A stretch of 64,000 bases of DNA. Origin: Limnoperna fortunei. Its lineage: Eukaryota > Mollusca > Bivalvia > Mytilida > Modiolidae. Position numbers and translations under genes: made by a program. The stretch spans positions 42,671,899-42,735,898 of the forward strand of contig OX104125.1 of the NCBI GenBank assembly GCA_944474755.1, read 5' to 3'. Within the stretch, counting starts at the first letter, position 1, and every line of letters starts with the position of its first letter. Shown one piece after another: positions 60,360-64,000 of this stretch. The notes beneath the pieces were generated by a model. The model was not told where the DNA came from, ran no database searches, and saw only the letters and a program-made list of their open reading frames with translations.

Positions 60360-62305
60360 TTTATTACATTATAACTAACTGCGAACTTTATTTAATTAAA
60401 ACAATTAATATATAATTAATTATAAAATACAAATATAAATAAAAGAAAAAATATGTCCTTCTAGCTTTTTTGCTACAATAGTTACATTACTCTGAAATAT
60501 TACGGCGTAAATCCCTAAACTCAACTATTGTACTGTAAATAAACGTATAATACTCTTCCGGGTAAAAACTACCCGTGGTGAAAGAATTTACTGGATGTGT
60601 ACTTTACCAGCACGCCCAGCCACTATCAACACTAAGAACGACACTATTACTGGACTAGGACAGCACCAACACAGTCACACAGCCGACCAAGCAAAAACTG
60701 TAGTTACATACATCATGCACCTGATATAGATCAAAAACACTTAATAGACTATTCTTCTGCTGAATTATTTGTACTGTGTTTAAAATTTGGCAAATGTACA
60801 AATAAATCACTCAATATAATTCATTACCACTGTACAATATTACACAATTTTACCTTTACAGTTAATTAATTACCCTGTATTGGGGCCCCTTAATCCTCAC
60901 TAATGAGAGCCTACAATATTCTTTGATCTTTCAAAAAATTGGCATTTCGGCACACAGCCGTTACATAATACATATCGGTTTTCCTTTAACAAATATACTG
61001 CAGTTTGCATAAATATTTATACACTAACCCTGTCATTTAGTCTCGGGAAGTTGTGAACTTAATTTACTCTATCGATCGATGCATGACCTCAGCGTTGCCA
61101 TTTTAATATATTTTGTGTAAACAGATATGAAAAGTATTATCTACTCAAGTTTAAGTAGGGCTACATTTGTTTGAAAACAATAAAAAATAACATAATATAT
61201 CGTATAATTTAATTAGTTATTTAAATAAACGATATTATTTTAATTGTTAGAAGTTTGAGGCCTTGAAGGGACAAACAGACAAATATATTTACGTGGCGCG
61301 TCAGATTATATGCAGAACACACTTTATTTAATGTAAGATTCCCATGCTGTGAATCCCTCTGCATTCATTATACAAAGCTTTATGCATTAGATGTATTATG
61401 CCATGTATACTGGTTTCATTTTTCACATTTCGTAAGACTAACTATATTCAAAAAGTAAAAACTTGAATCATACAATTTAAAGTTAAAATTTATTCAATAA
61501 TAGCAGAAAATAGGAAAAAACCGCAATGTCTGCATTTCCCATCGATTACTAGAAAACAGCCATTTTTGTTTCTGAAAAGTACATTCAATTTATATAATTC
61601 TATATTTATAATATTTTAAAAATTATAAATCACATAACCAGAATCTTCCTTTATATCAGTATTTCTATCAAGACAACTTCATAATGTCTTATTTATCTTG
61701 ACAGATCAATAAATTAACCATATTCAAAAGAATAAAAACAAAGTATGTATTTTATACAATAATATAGAAAATAAAGTTATGTTTACATTATTGCAAACTT
61801 CCACTCAGAATATCGTTATTAAAAAGTATTTTGTTTGGGCAAAACTGAATTTAATTTATGAAATTATCATATATAATACTTATAGAATTTTTTATTTCAT
61901 AACCGATTTGTTTTTTATTAGTATTTATGTTATGACAACTTAATTATTTGTTTATCTTAACGAATTATTAATTGAAATCTGGACCAAAGACGTTGTTAAG
62001 TTACCACTCCTACTCTGCTTTGTGTAATACGAGTTCTCTCCCATTAAATCAATATTAATTATTAGTTTTTCATACATAACTCATAAAGTATAAGTAGTAG
62101 AGTAATGGTGTCTTAACCAAAGACCATAATAGGTGTGCTGAATTATTGAGTTTTACTATAGATACAACTTCCTTGTCGAAAAATATTCTCGTTTGAAAAT
62201 ACGGATGCAGATAGTTTTTCCAATTTTTTAATTGTGTACAGTGAACGTGCTACGATGATTGTTGGATACACCTATTAGTGACTAGTGGTATATGATACCC
62301 ATCTA
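60360..62305. other. Intergenic, no gene seen
   Basis: Very AT-rich. The block GAAATATTACGGCGTAA at about 60497 is shared with 33450, again marking the duplicated unit. No coding signature. Confidence 0.55.
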
Positions 62306-62309
62306 TTTT

Positions 62310-62545
62310 AATCAACTAACCAACTCACATTCTACAGTAATATAAGCGGGAGGTTTGGCATGCCATAAAAAACTGGTTTAACACACTTTTTCGTTTGAAA
62401 TGCCTGTACCAAGTCAGGACCATTGCTGTAGTTGCTTTATGTTGGTTGTTGGTTCTGGGGTTTGCCGGATTCTCGGACTTTGATTTGTGAATTGAATTTT
62501 TTGACAGGTTCATCGGTGTATTTGTTATTACCTTCATCATTCATA
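62310..62545 (-). repeat. Dispersed repeat family R2, copy 4 (inverted)
   Basis: Inverted R2 blocks: GCGGGAGGTTTGGCATGCCA, AACTGGTTTAACACAC, CCTGTACCAAGTCAGGACCA, TTGCTGTAGTTGCTTTATGT and GCCGGATTCTCGGACTTTGA. Confidence 0.78.
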
Positions 62546-62549
62546 ATAA

Positions 62550-63245
62550 GTGTCATTTCCATTACGATCGTCTGTTGATATTATGTACATGTATATTGAT
62601 ATTAGCACACAATTGGTTATGTAGCTGGTCTTTTTTTTCATGGCAAACCTTTCCTCGTTCATGCTGATATGAACAAACCCTTCATCATTTCATATTACGA
62701 TAGAATCGCGTAAGGACCTGGCTGTACCTAGAATTCATTTGAGTTAACCCTTCACCAAATTATCAACGCTGTGATGTTCTACACACAAATATTACTAATT
62801 AATTTTAAGTGCATAAAGAATTTAAGACAGATGTCAATTTTAACTAAATAACTAACGTAAATCGACATTAAGCGGTCATAAATATCAACTAATAAAAAGC
62901 ACCAATCACCGTATACATTTACAATGCCTATCAGTCAAGAACTATTCGTAAGATTTATCAGTGCAAAATAGCTACAGTAGTGTTAGACTCTCAACGCTAG
63001 TTTGGTAGCAATTTTTTATATATCCTATATTTTTAACAGGCCATTATTCGTTAATTTGCAGGGTTTTTTTTGCTTGCCCGTATACATGTACAGATATATT
63101 AGGACACTTTTCTGTATTTGTTTATATTAAACCTTAAAAGGATTAGGAAGAAAATTTGCATTTGTAAAACATATATTCAAAGATATATTTGGTGACTATT
63201 GAAGGGTATCCTACTTATCTTAATTTACTAAACATCGATAACAAA
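62550..63245. other. Intergenic between two R2 copies, no gene seen
   Basis: This is the spacer between an inverted and a direct copy of R2. It shows no coding capacity that I can recognise. Confidence 0.5.
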
Positions 63246-63249
63246 ATAC

Positions 63250-63510
63250 CTTACACCAAATGTCAAAAAAGACAATCCACAAATTAAAGTCAAAGAAACC
63301 GGCAAACTCGAGAACAAAAAAACCAAAATAAAGCAACTACAGCAATGGTCCCGACTTGGTACAGGTATTTCAAAACAAATGATGCCTTAAACCAGGTTTT
63401 CCGGCATGCCAAACCCCCCGCTTTCATTACGGTAGTGTGTAAGTTGGTGTGTTGATACAAAAGGCAGTGTCTCATATACTCCTAGTCAGTAATATGTGCA
63501 TGCAAGGATC
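63250..63510 (+). repeat. Dispersed repeat family R2, copy 5
   Basis: AAAAAAGACAATCCACAAAT, GAAACCGGCAAACTCGAGAA, CAACTACAGCAATGGTCCCG, CTTGGTACAGGTATTTCAAA and AAACCAGGTTTTCCGGCATG show the R2 order; it is in opposite orientation to copy 4 about 800 bp away. Confidence 0.8.
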
Positions 63511-64000
63511 ATCGCGGTACATCATAAATAGGCGAATCCTGTAGAAAGTAATGGTTTCTGTAAGTAATATATACTGTGGTGTTGGTTGAAATACCATTAA
63601 ACAAATTAAGTAAACAAGTAAAAATGGCGACCAAGTTCTGTAAACGCATAACCTATTGCTTCCTGAGCACATGCCGTCTCGTATGCATATTTTCAATCTA
63701 ATTATAGTAGAACACAAACCTGAAATAACATAATAGGAACATCTATAAATTTAAAAAATGTACTTAAATGTTATTTTTGATACAATGTCTGTTTAACATT
63801 CATTTACTTGCGGCATGTAATTATTTGTTCTTTTAATTTTGGCGAATATCTATTTCAATTCATTTTATCTAGTTATAGGTTTTGTTACAGTTTTAATTAC
63901 AAAAATATACAATTACATATAAGGGATGGAAAAAAGGTGAAGCATGCACATTGAACATGAACGAAAGAACAATTATACGTATTGTTTTCATATGACACCG

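Overview
This window is eukaryotic and very probably from a bivalve mollusc. It is AT-rich, has split genes with GT-AG introns, and carries tRNA-headed SINEs ending in CAAACAAACAAA, Penelope-like reverse transcriptase relics, a DIRS-group tyrosine-recombinase retrotransposon, a Tc1-type relic, and dispersed repeats I remember from mussel-type genomes. The species is not determined. There is no bacterial-style operon, rRNA or CRISPR array.

The organising feature is a tandem array of a cadherin-like cell-surface gene on the minus strand, with a unit of about 27 kb. Three first exons encode near-identical signal peptides and lie at 2536-2587, 29830-29881 and 56369-56420. Copy 0 shows only exons 1-2 (844-2587); the rest lies off the left edge. 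Copy A (9255-29881) can be assembled by eye into 19 exons with matching splice phases and no stop. The exons total 3165 nt (1054 residues): a signal peptide, a Cys/Trp-rich N-terminal domain, about eight cadherin-like repeats, one transmembrane helix and an 11-residue tail. Copy B (37726-56420) is a decayed paralogue: exons 5-9 are missing, exon 3 has a nonsense codon, several exons are frameshifted and at least five splice sites are lost.

Layout from left to right: 1-669 is a satellite of about 101 bp units inside copy 0 intron 2; 670-2590 holds copy 0 exons 2 and 1; 2590-9200 is intergenic with a Penelope-like relic and a SINE; 9255-29881 is gene A with SINEs and a Tc1 relic in its introns; 29890-37700 is intergenic with SINEs; 37726-56420 is pseudogene B, which hosts a DIRS-like element, foldbacks, a Penelope-like element and a fresh 70-bp triplication; 56430-64000 is intergenic with a MITE, a SINE and other repeats.

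Insertions shared by A and B (a SINE in intron 18, a CAGACGCGCG-type repeat in intron 15) predate the duplication. The Tc1 relic (A only) and the DIRS-like and Penelope-like insertions (B only) came later. The array therefore looks like a birth-and-death family: one apparently intact member, one dead member and one member of unknown state.
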